This document shows positions 50,601-60,900 of a stretch of 64,000 bases of DNA, piece after piece. Source of the DNA: Yamagishiella unicocca. Taxonomy: Eukaryota; Chlorophyta; Chlorophyceae; Chlamydomonadales; Volvocaceae. The stretch covers positions 1-64,000 of the forward strand of contig BDSL01000034.1 of NCBI GenBank assembly GCA_003116995.1. The letters run 5' to 3'. The notes beneath the pieces are model-generated. The model did not search any database. It was not told the origin of the DNA and saw nothing but the letters and a program-made list of their open reading frames with translations. The position numbers and the translations under genes were made by a program. Position 1 is the first letter of the stretch. Each line of letters opens with the position of its first letter.

Positions 50601-53600
50601 CGTGCGAGGTGGGGTGGAGTGACGAGTGAGGTGGGTACCACCTCCCATCACCACCACCCCTGATGCACGCAGTAGTACGCCGTACCGGCAGCGCGCTGCG
50701 CACCACACGGCGTCAGACCCGACCCAGGAGGAGGGAGTCCCTCCTCCCCCGCTCGGCCATTGCTTCCGTCGTGCCACCCAAGCACAAAGCAGTGTGTCGT
50801 ACCACCCAAGCAGAAAGCAGTGTGTCGTACCGCACCTGGAGTCCTCCAGTTCCTCAACAATCGCACTCTTGACCTGCAAGCCGGGGGGGAGAGGAGGGTG
50901 GGGGCGGGGTTGGGTGGGGGGCCGTGTGTTAGTCTGCCGCTGAGCCGCGGAACCACCTCCACAGAAGCTGAACGGTGGCGGTGTGGGATCAAGCGGGTTA
51001 GGTGGAGAGGCCCAGGATAGATAGAAGCGCCCACAAGCAGTAGGGTCGAGGGGTAACCAGGCCGCCGGACCCATCTGTTGCACGCTGCATCGATGTTCCC
51101 GCCCCATGATCCCCAGTATTGATTTCCTGCCCCTCCCCCTCCTGCCCCTCCTGTCCTGCCCCCTCGCCCCAAGCGACACTCGACCTCCGACTTTGTAAAC
51201 CTAAATCAAATCCTTAAGCATGCAAACCCAAACGACTGTACTAAACGTTTTACGTTTCAGTGGCGCCCTACGGCTTTCCTCTCATCCCTCCCGCCACCGC
51301 CAGCGCCTCCACCCCCCTCCCCGCCCCCTCCGCTCCCCTCCCTCCCCGGCCCCCCCCACCACCAATACACACGCCACTGCCCCTCCCTCCGTCCCCACCT
51401 GTAGGCAGTCGCACAGGTCCGCCACGTACGCCCTCAGCTGCTGCATGTACATGTACTTGTCGCCCGCGCCCCGCAGCTCCCCCTCCAGACCCTCCACCCG
51501 CGCCAGCGACGAAGTGAGGTTGTCCGCCGTGCGCTTGGCGTTCTGCTGCACCTGCCGGTGGGAGGTCTGCAGCCGCCGCAGACCCTCCGCCAGCGAAGCC
51601 ACCACCGAGTCCCCAGCGGCAGCGATCGCCGCCAGGCGGCTGCCGCCGGCGGCCATGCCCATGCCGCCGCCGGCGAACGCCGCCGCCGCCGCCGCGGCGG
51701 CGGCGGACCCCGGCCCTGGCCCCGCCCGCATGTGATTCGACGGGAAGGGGTAGCCGCCGGCGGCGCCGTACATGCCGGCGGCGGCGGCCGCTGTGCTCGA
51801 GGCGAGGAAGCCGCCGCCGCCGCCGCCACCGCCGCTGCCTGCGGCCGCCGAACCTGGTCCTGGTCCTGCGACGGGTGCGGCCCCGGCGCCCCCCACTTGC
51901 TGCAGCCTCAGCGCCTTGCGCAGCTGCTCCTCCGCAAAGGCCTCCTCGTCGTCATCGCCGCCCACCGCGCTGCTGTACTGGGCCAGGTCCTTGCGGGGCC
52001 TGCGGCGGGGAGAGTAAACCGGGGTCGGGTTGCTTGGTTGGTTCGTTGGTTGATTGGTTGGTGGGTGGGTGGGTGGGTTATCGAGCCGGTGTCAACGCGA
52101 CGAGGCCACCAGCTCGACCTACCGGCACCTTCTCCCGCAACCCTCTCGGCCCCCTCACCCGGGTCCAACGTCGCGCCCACCCCACGCACCGCATCCTCCT
52201 CCCTGCCTGGTGCCCCCGTATCCCCTCCCCACCCCGCACCAACCCGCCACCACTCGCCTGGTGCCCTCCTTGCCGCTGAACCGTATCCGCATCGTGTCCT
52301 CCGCCTCCGCGCCGCTGTCGCTGCCGCTGCCCGCCGCCGCACCCTCCGCAGAGCCCGAGCCGCCGCCCGGACCCGCCGACCCGCCGCGGCCCCCGCCTCC
52401 GCCGGCGGCCCGCAGCCGCCCCATGCCCAGCCCCATGCCCGACGTGGGGATGTAATCGGGTGCCAGGTGGGCCTGACGAAGCCGCTCGCGCTTGGCCTTG
52501 GCGGCTCTGACGGAGGTTTGCGAAAAGGCGGTGAGGGAAGGGCCGGGGGAGGAGCAGGGCATAAGGCGGTGTGGGTGTGCGCCTTCCTAGTGCGGACACT
52601 CGTACAGCTGCAGCATGCTGTTGAACCGAGGGGGGAGCGGATGAGGACGGCGGCGCAAGGTTGCGAGGTTGCGGTCTAAGGGGTGCGGGCTGAGCAGCGC
52701 AGGTGGGTAGCTGGGCGGGCGGTTGGGCGGTTGGGTAGGCGGGTGGGAACCTACAGGATGGTTCGTTGGTCCGGGATGCCGCCATCATCGTCGTCGTCGT
52801 CATCGCCATCCGCACCGGCGGCGGCCGCAGCGGAAGTGCCGTCGCCGGCGGCCGCCTTAGCCCCCGGTGGAAGGGGAGGCAGGGGTCCCGGACCCGCGGC
52901 CCCGCCGGTTCGTGGCGGCGGGGGCAGCGGCATGCTGGGCTCCTCCTTCTTGACCTGGGGGTGGGGGGCGAGAAGACCCGGTGGGGAGGGGGCGGGGTCG
53001 GCGATAAGACCCGGGGAGGGGGCGGGGCCGGGCGGGTGCTGGCTGTTTGGGACGCGTGTAGGAGCGAGGTGCGTGTAGGAGCGAGGTGGCCGAGGGCGGC
53101 ACTCACCCAGCGTCACCCAGGCACCGCTGCTACCGCCGCGACCGGCCCCCTCCGTCCACCGCACGTCCACACCACCCGCGCCACTGCCACCACGGCCCCT
53201 CCCTGCCACGGGGCTGTCCTCGCACGGGGTGCACCACAACAGCGCACCCCCCCCAGCAGCTCCGAAACCCACCCTCTCGCCCGCCACCTTGCTTACCTAG
53301 TCCCCGCGTCCGTGCCTCCCAGCCGACCCACGTCCCTCGTCCCTCCCCCTTCACTCCCGCCACGCGCCACCCACCCACCAGCGCAATGCTGCTCCCTCGG
53401 AGGCTGAAGCGGTCGTCCTTTGGCGCCCCCGCGGGCTTGAAGCTGCCGGACAGCTTGATCACCGGCTCGGAGCCGCCGCCGCCGCCGCCACCATTCGCCC
53501 CCGCTGCGCCGTCCGCCGCTGCGCCGTCCGCCCCGTTGCCCGCGAGCTTCGCGACCGAGAAGCTGATCGCGTTGCGCTGCAGCTCCTTGAGCCGCTCCGC

Positions 53601-54564
53601 CGTGTACTCGCCTGCGGGGTGGTGGTGGCGGCATCACGGTTGGTTGGTGGCGGCATCACGGTTGGTGAGGGTGTACGGCGACTGCTACGAGACACAGCTG
53701 ATGAGGCACACGCCATTGGTGTGTGAGGGGACTCCAGGCAGGATGGGCTCGTAGCCGGGCAGGATGGGTTCGTAGCCGGGCAGGATGGGTTCGTAGCCGG
53801 GCAGGGCCCCTTCCCGCCCCTTCTTATCCCGTCCGGCTCCGCCTGCTGGTCGGGCGGCTGCGGTGGTTTGGGTCGCTGCGGGGGCCGCCGGGGTGCCTCC
53901 AGCGGGCCGCGGCCAGAGCCGGGAGGCAGCTGGGAGGCAGGAAGCGGCGCAGGAGGCGAGGGGCAGCTGCTGCGGGTCACGGGGTGCCTGCACCTAGAAA
54001 GCCTCCTTACTCTGGTGACCCACGGGGCGGAAGCCGCTTGCAGCGGTGACGCCGCTTGCAGCTTGCTCCCGGTGCCATAGACCCCCAGTTCCCTGCAGTC
54101 CTCTATTCCCCTATGGCCGGCTCACAAACCGCTGCTGCGGCCGAAGCTGCCTCGTTGGATAGGCAGGCGGAGTTCCCCGTCCTGCAGAGGCCCGGGCTCA
54201 ACCTACCCGCCGTCGACCGCAAGGTCTGCGTCGCGTTCTCCGCCGGCAGGTCTGGAAGAGGCGGCGCACGTGTCAGCTTTGACGGCCGCTGCTTGTCCTT
54301 TTTGCTGTCCTTTTTGAGGACGAATCCCGGGTCATCGCCATCGTCTTCAAAGGACAGTAAGTTGAGCTTGCTGCCTTTGCTGTCCTTCTTGACATCTCCT
54401 TTGGCCGCAGCTAGGCTACTTGCGACGGGGCCCGGCTTGGCTGACGCGGATGCTGGCTCCTTCTTGGGTTGGTGCTGCGGCGGCCTCACGGGCGGGGGCC
54501 CATCCTCCCCATCCTCATCGTCTGCGCTAACTTTGCTTCTGAATTTTCGTTGCTTGAATGCCAT
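47656..54564 (-). CDS. ILP1/PAXBP1-like GCFC-domain nuclear protein
   Basis: Exons: 54207-54564, 53379-53611, 52755-52954, 52258-52506, 51399-51999, 50836-50873, 50192-50462, 49741-49845, 49193-49317, 48880-49026, 48647-48772 and 47656-48283. They join in phase to about 940 aa. The N-terminus MAFKQRKFRSKVSADDEDGE and KLNLLSFEDD, then EYTAERLKELQRN and KRERLRQAHLAPDYIP, follow plant ILP1. Residues from 51399-51600 form the coiled coil (LTSSLARVEGLEGELRGAGD and KYMYMQQLRAYVADLCDCLQ). EELDEFGRNVNLQRRRELEE and ALFAPFVRLELLRWDPLFG open the GCFC region, which ends with the helical C-terminus in the last exon. ILP1 and PAXBP1 bind splicing factors (NTR1-type partners) in lariat disassembly and affect cell-cycle gene expression. 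Exon 52258-52506 appears to end at a GC donor. The inserts are Gly/Ala-rich. Confidence 0.9.
48300..48330 (+). repeat. Family C-like motif in ILP1-like intron
   Basis: GTTACAATAATAGAACCGGT, then AACGCGACGGG, 16 bp from the acceptor of exon 47656-48283, antisense to the gene. Confidence 0.6.
49341..49380 (+). repeat. Family A repeat in ILP1-like intron
   Basis: GAGAGGAAACCCGAAGGTCG, then GCACTTGAGGG, 22 bp from the acceptor side of exon 49193-49317. Confidence 0.55.
49593..49645 (-). repeat. Family B repeat in ILP1-like intron
   Basis: On the minus strand it reads GGTTGCAAGGAAAACACGTG, then TACGAAAGAAAAACC, close to 5813-5862. Confidence 0.65.
50466..50520 (+). repeat. Family C repeat abutting a splice acceptor
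   Basis: GAGGGTGGCATAAAGACCGG, then TTACGCGACATGGG and AGCTGGCGCATTG. It starts 3-4 bp from exon 50192-50462, so the repeat end supplies the acceptor region itself. Confidence 0.7.
50530..50640. repeat. Tandem repeat in ILP1-like intron
   Basis: Repeated GAGGTGGGGTGGAGTGACGA units, about five copies with slippage, directly following the family C repeat. Confidence 0.65.
51230..51290 (-). repeat. Family A repeat in ILP1-like intron
   Basis: On the minus strand it reads GATGAGAGGAAAGCCGTAGG, then GCGCCACTGAA and AAACGTTTAGTAC. It is sense to the gene and near the donor of exon 51399-51999. Confidence 0.65.
53616..53810. repeat. Two small tandem repeats in ILP1-like intron 1
   Basis: GGTGGCGGCATCACGGTTGG occurs twice at 53625-53670. 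A 21-bp unit, GTAGCCGGGCAGGATGGGTTC, occurs about three and a half times at 53740-53805. Confidence 0.75.
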
Positions 54565-54988
54565 TAGGACAGCTGATCGGCCCGTGTCTGCTCAAACACG
54601 GAACCTAGTGCCTGTAAGTAAAGAGTTCTCACGCATACACATTTCCTGAATGAAGAAGATACTACGTGCCGTCTATTGCGCCTTGACGGACAGGAAACGG
54701 GTAGGACAGACCGAGCAAACGGGTTTAACTGCCGTAGACTTTCCACTTCTGCGCGCGCAATGCAATACCGCAATCATCAAAGACCAGGCATCGTACGAGT
54801 AAACGGCATGGCTCCTTGCTTCGGTGCCAAAAACATTAATTGCTAGGAATAACCAATTCTTGCTTTCTTCGTCCTGCTCGAGGTGTCAAGCACCGTTAGG
54901 CCAGGGGTCCTGATCTTGTGATCTCCACAGATCCAAATATGGTGACTACAAAGCATTTTTGCTGTTGTGAGTTGGTAGCGACGTGAGC
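54565..54988. promoter_or_regulatory. Divergent promoter region, ILP1-like/JmjC gene
   Basis: These 424 bp of markedly lower GC content separate two divergent start codons. No defined motif was recognised. Confidence 0.4.
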
Positions 54989-57900
54989 ATGGCTCAGGGC
55001 CGCCCCTCTTTTGCTGGGGCGTCCGGTCGCCATGACGAAACGGACCATGCAATTGGTAAGCTGGACGAAATCAGGAGGATTCAGCCATATTCACATCTGG
55101 CGCGCACGCCAAACACGACGAATTGTGTTTCTGCAGACGGGTTCAGGCTCCTGGGGAGCCAGCTCCTAGCATGGCCTGGCTACTCGACCGATGCTATCGA
55201 GGTATGCCAACCCAATTCTGCCCCCTGACTAGCGTAAGCCTCGGGTACCTCGAATCGTGCCGCCAAACTGCAGCACTAACGCCCATACGCAGGTGGTGGA
55301 CGCCGCGGGCTTCACAAACGACTGGGTTCGCGCAACGGGATTACAAACGCCGTCGTTGGTGCGGGGCTGCACTTCGTATGCGTCGTTCCTGCACCCGCTA
55401 CTTCAGGACATGCGCGACCTCGTGCTTCTATCCAAGGATCTCGGCGACGACCGCGAGGTGCGCAGCAGCCCAAATTCTGTAAGGGGGCTGGCTTGCGGTC
55501 AAAGGGGCTGCGAAGGGGCTGGAAACCGGTGGCGGGGAGATGCAACAGCGTTGGAACAGTTTGCGGATCGCCGACGTAGACAACACGCGACCTTCTCCAC
55601 CCAGCCAGGCCCAGGGGCCTGCGTTGTAAGATGCCGATTCATGCGAAGCGCTGCTGAAGCGCACAGCTGGTTTACTCCTTCCCAGCCGCCCTGGAGTGCT
55701 CCGCTTCGCGATGGTTGTGTGAGGTACCAAGCGGATCGGTCAGGACGGGGCCGCTTGGGCAGTGCGACAAAGCGCGATGGCAGTTCAACATGTACCCATC
55801 CCCTGCACTCGCTCATGCGCAGCAGCCGCCCCCAACCACCTCAACCACCCCGTCCACCAGCCGTCATGCGACTTTACTTGCATGCCGGAAACCCTGTCTC
55901 CAGCTACGGAGTTTTGTCCCCGGTAGCCCAACGGTCATCACCGACCTCGCTTCAGCGCTCAGATCACCAACCTCTCCTTTCGCCTCCCTCCTCTCTCCTC
56001 GCTCCTCCTCCTCCTCCCCCTCCTCCCTCCTCCTCCCCCTCCTCCCTCCTCCTCCCCCTCCTCCTCCTCCTCTTTTCCCCCCCCCCCAGGTCCAAACCCT
56101 GGACGTGGCCAAGCAGGCGCCCGGACCCAAATGGACCATGCGCCAGTGGTGCCTCTACTGGAAGGAGCGCCAGTCGCTGGGCCCCGACCACCCCCACCCC
56201 CACCACAACCCGCACGGGGCCCTGGGCACCGGCCCCAGCGGCGGCGGCGCTCGTCCCGGCGGCGCCTCCGAAGCCCCCGTCGTCGTACACGGCTCAGCCG
56301 CCGCCGCCGCTGCCGCCGCGAGCTCCCAGGACGACGGCGCCAACACGGAAATGGATGACGAGGCGGACAGCGGATTCGTGCACCAGGGGTGCGTGGCGGG
56401 GAGGGTGGCGGCTGGGTGGGTCGGCTGATCCTGCGGTAGCAACGGCCCACCCAATGTGAGACGGGTGTTTGGGTGTGAGGAAAACCGGGCGGGCGAGTGG
56501 GCGGGTGGGTGGGTGACCGCCTCCTCTTCCTGCCTCGCCCCCCTGGTGGTCTCTGTCCTCCCTCACTGCCTCCCTCGCCGACCCCCCTGACCCATGGTCG
56601 CAGTGACGTGGACCAGTTCCGCGAAACCAGCGCCCCCCGGAAAGGCATCCGCGACTCCAACAAGCGCCGCCTGCTGGCCCTCACGTGCGCCACGCTGGCG
56701 GACCACCCGGCGGCGGTGCCGACTGCGGCGCTGAGGGTGCCGCCGCCGCTGGCCGCCGCAGACCTGGTGGTGCACCTGGGGCTGGCGAAGGAGGTGGCGG
56801 CAGCGGCGGCGGGCGGCGGCGGCAGCGGCGCGGCGGCGGCGGCGGCGGCGCGGCACCACCTGGCGGTGTGGCCGGCGGGCGCGGCGACCAACTTCCGGCT
56901 GCTGCCCGGCGGGGCGGCGAGCTGGTGTGCGGTGGCGCATGGACACATGGTGCGGCTGAGGGTGTGCGGAAGGAGGTGTTGTGTGTGGGGGGGGTGTTGT
57001 GTGTGGGGGGGGGGTGTTGTGTGTGGGGGGGTGTTGTGTGTGTGGGGGGGGGGGCGGCAGCGTGTCGTAGGGAAGTGGCCGGTATAGCGCTGGCTGGGGA
57101 CAGGACCAAACAGGGGGGAACGGAGCACGACGGGGGTAGGCGGTATGTGTGCGTGTGCCTACGAGTATCCATCGATTCATTCGCCCGCAGCTCCCGACCC
57201 TCGACGTCCCCCTGGTCCCCACTCCCCCCTGATCCCCTCTCCCCCCTGGTCCCCACTCCCCCCTGATCCTCTCTCCCCCCTCTGCAGGTGTTCCTGCTGG
57301 TCCCCCCCACCGAGCAGGCCCTAGCCATGTTCGCGTCCTGGTCCGCGAGTGGCGCCAAGGACAGCGGCCTGCCGCTGCTGGACGCCTGGCCACTGACCCC
57401 CGGCGCAGCCGCCGTGACCTCCCCACGAAATACACCGCGCGCTGCTGTCAACCTGTTCGCCGCCGCCACCGCCCCAGCCGCAGCCCCAGCCGCAGCCCCG
57501 GCCGCAGCCGCAGCCTTCAACCCTGGGCTGGGGCTGGGCCGAGTGGTCCGGCTTGAGGTGGCTGCAGGCGACATGGCGGTGCTGCCCGCCGGCTGGCCCT
57601 TTGCGGCGGTGGCGGCGGCGGACAGCACCGCCGTGTGCGGGCAGCTGCTGTCGGTGCACGCGCTGGGGGCGGCGCTGCGGTCGTGGGAGGTGGAGGAGCT
57701 GCTGGGGGTGAAGCAGAGGGCGCGCTTCCCGTTGTTCAAACACATCATGTGGCACGCGGTGGTGGCGTACGGCAGGGCGCTGCGGTCCGCGGCAGGTGGG
57801 TGCGGCGGGTGTGGAGCCGGGTTTGTGGAGGCGGGTTGGCGGGGAAAGCAGTGGAGGCGGGTTGGCGGAGAAAGCAATGGAGGCGGGTTGGCGGGGAAGG

Positions 57901-60900
57901 CGACGCAGCTGGGTTGTAGGGGTGACATGTGGGATGAAAACGGGTCTTTGGGAGCACAACACAGCTCGCTCCGTGGTAGAGCACACATCCTCTGTTCCCC
58001 CAACCACACCACCCGGTCCCCCCCCCCGCCCTCCTCCTCGCCAGGCCTCCCGCTGCTCAAGCGCCAGCGCGCCGCCACCTCCCGAGACCGGGGCGGCCAC
58101 GCGCTGGGTCCCGCGACCATGACCGCCTCGTACAACGCCTATGGCGGGTCCTGTGGCGGCGCCCGCCAGCTGCCCCCGCCGCAGCCTCAGGACAGCTCTG
58201 CGATGAGCGGCCCGGGCATGGCAGCGCCGCCGCCGCCGGCGGCAGGGATGCCGGGGACTGGCCCCCGTGGTGCAGCGGGTTCCGGAGCCGCCGCAGCAGC
58301 AGGCGCAGGGCCCTGCCGGGGTGGCGGCGCGACCCCGGTCCCCGGCCGCAAGCGGGGTGCTCCAGGGGGGGAGCAACACGCGGACTCGCCGCGGCGGCTG
58401 AGTAACGGTGGCGCGGGTGCTGGTGGCGCCGGGGCTGCCGCCGCCGCCGCCGCCAGCGGCGGCGGTGGCGGCGCGCCGCTGCCGCCGCGCGGCGGCAGCG
58501 CCCCTCGCGGCGCCTCGCCCCAGTCGCCGCAGCAGAGCGGCGGCGGCAAGCGCCTGCGCCCAAACGCCGGTGCCGCCGTACGACTGTACAACCAGCTCAT
58601 CGATGATGATGACGTGGCGACCGCGACGTCGCCGCGGGAGCGGCTGTTCACGAGGCCGCGCAGCGGCTCGGGCGCAGCCGCCGGAGCGGGGTCGGGCCTG
58701 GGCGGCGGCGGCGAGCACCATCCCCCCTCGTCAGCTCGCGGCGGCGGAGCCGGCAGGTGGAGCCTTGACGGCGCCGCCGGGTCGGCGCCGCCGGCGGCGA
58801 TGGGTTCAGCCAGACGGCTGCCCCCTCGCGCCGCTGCGCCGCGCTCGGTGATCCACAGTGCCCTGGCTAGGCGGCGGGGTCTCGACGGAGGGGCCGGGGA
58901 GGTGGAGGACTGGCGGGGTTGGGCGGCCGGTCCCGGGGACCCAGCACCGGGGTCAGCCAGCGCGGACGGGGCCAGGGCCAGGGCCGGCGGCGGCGGTGGT
59001 CGCGGGGGTGACGAGCGGCCGCAGCGGAGGGCTGCGAGGGGCCGGAACTGGCAGCACCTGCTGGCGGACGACGAGGAGGAGGAAGAGGAAGAGGGGGAAG
59101 GCGGAGCCGCCGGCGGCGGCGGCGGCGGCGTCAGTGAGGGCGAGGGCGACAGCGACCGGGTGCCTGGGCCCAGCGCGGCGCGGGCGGCGGCGGCGGTGGG
59201 GCAACGGCAGCGGCGGCACTGGGGGGAGGAGGAGGAGGAGGAGGGGGAGGAGGGGGAAGGGGAAGAGGAGGCGCCGTCGGCGTCGCCGCCGCCGCAGCGC
59301 GGGCGGCGCGGGAGCGGTCCGGGGCGCCGCCGCCGTCGTGGAGGTGAGTCCGACGATGCCGACTACGAGTTCGAAGGCAGCGACTACTGCAGCGATGGCC
59401 TGTCGTACGGTGACGGCGCCGCGGCGCGGACGCTCCGCGGCGCCGCCGGGGAGGTGAGCGACGGCGGCAGCGAGGGCAGCACCCCCGCTGTGCTGGGACA
59501 CGCCCGCCGCGGCCGCGGTGGCCGAGGGGCCCGGGGGCGTGGCCGGGGTGTCAATCCGGGGACTCGAACCGGCGACGTGGCGGCAGGAGGCAAGGGGCGG
59601 CGCGCCGCTGCTCGCTACGCTACGCCGTCTCTGGACTTGGGCGTGGTGGACAGCCGGCCGGGGCGCCTGCCGGCGTCCAGGCAGGTGCCGCGGCCCTTCC
59701 ACGCGCAAGAGGACGGGTCGCCGGACTGGCAGTTGCAGCAGCAGCAGCAGGAGCAGCTGCAGCAGCAGAACGACACTCGGCGGCAGCGACGGCGTACGGC
59801 AGGGCAGATCCTCCGCGATGGGCTGGGCTTGTCGGATGACGGTGCTCGCGGCGGCGGGGGCGGCGGCGCCGCCGCCGCCGCCGCTGGGGTCGGCTTACGG
59901 GCCGCGCGGCGGCGCCTGCGTGTGTACGGCGAGACGGATGACGACATGTTTGCGGATGACGCGATGAGCGGCGGGAGCCGAGGTAGCGGACGTGCCGGAA
60001 TGGGCCGTCGTACGGGCCATGGCGGTGGCGACGGTGGAGGGAGCGACAGCAGCACCAGCGGCGCCGCCGCGGCTAGCAGCGGCCACGGCGGCGGCGGCGC
60101 CGCAGCGGCGGCTGCTTCCGGGGAAGCCAATGGTGAGGAGCTCCTGGAGGATTCCCTGTCCTCGGGGCAGGAGCAGCAGCAGCAGCACGGGTGGCAACGG
60201 CGCCGGCGGCGACAACAGCTAGCGGCGGAGGAGCTGGAGGACGCTGATACACCGGAGGGTGCGGGAGGCGCAGCGGCGGAGGCCGGCTCCAACGGCTCGG
60301 ACGACAACGGCGCAGCGGCGCAGCCGGTGGGAGGCAGCCGGGGCGGCCGGCGGCGCCTCCGGCGGGCACTCGTCGCGGACGACGACGACGAGCCGCCAGT
60401 TTGTATTGGCGTCGGCGCGGGCGTCACGGGGCGCGCCGGTGGGGTCCCGTCGTCTGCTGACGGCAAGGTTGGCGGCGGCGTCCCCCTTAAGCTCAAGATA
60501 CGCGTGGGGGGCACTCCAGGCCCCTCCGGGGCCCCTCTGGCTGCGCAGCCGCAGCCGCAGCCTCGGCGGGTGTCCGTAGGGACGGCCACGAAGGCCTCGG
60601 CCGAGCCGAGGGCGCAAGGCCCATCTGAGCCGAGGGCGCAAGGCCCATCTGAGCCGAGGGCGCAAGGCCCATCTGAGCCGGGGGCGCACGGCCCAGCCGG
60701 CGCTGGTGGGACCGGGGGCGGGGCGGCGACCGGTGCGGGGGCGGGGGCGGGGCACATCAGGGTGCGGCTGAAGCTCCCAACCGGTGTGGTCACCGCCGCC
60801 GCGGCGCACCCCCCGCCGCACCCCGGGGCGGAGGCGGGGGCCAGGGGGGCAGCTGCGGGGGACGCAACCGCAACCCTAGCCGAGGGCCTGGGGCAGGGGG

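Noticed and set aside
59553..59640. GGGACTCGAACCGGCGAC on the plus strand resembles a reversed tRNA T-arm
   Set aside because: The T stem does not pair properly, no acceptor stem or A box folds around it, and it lies inside a long open coding exon.
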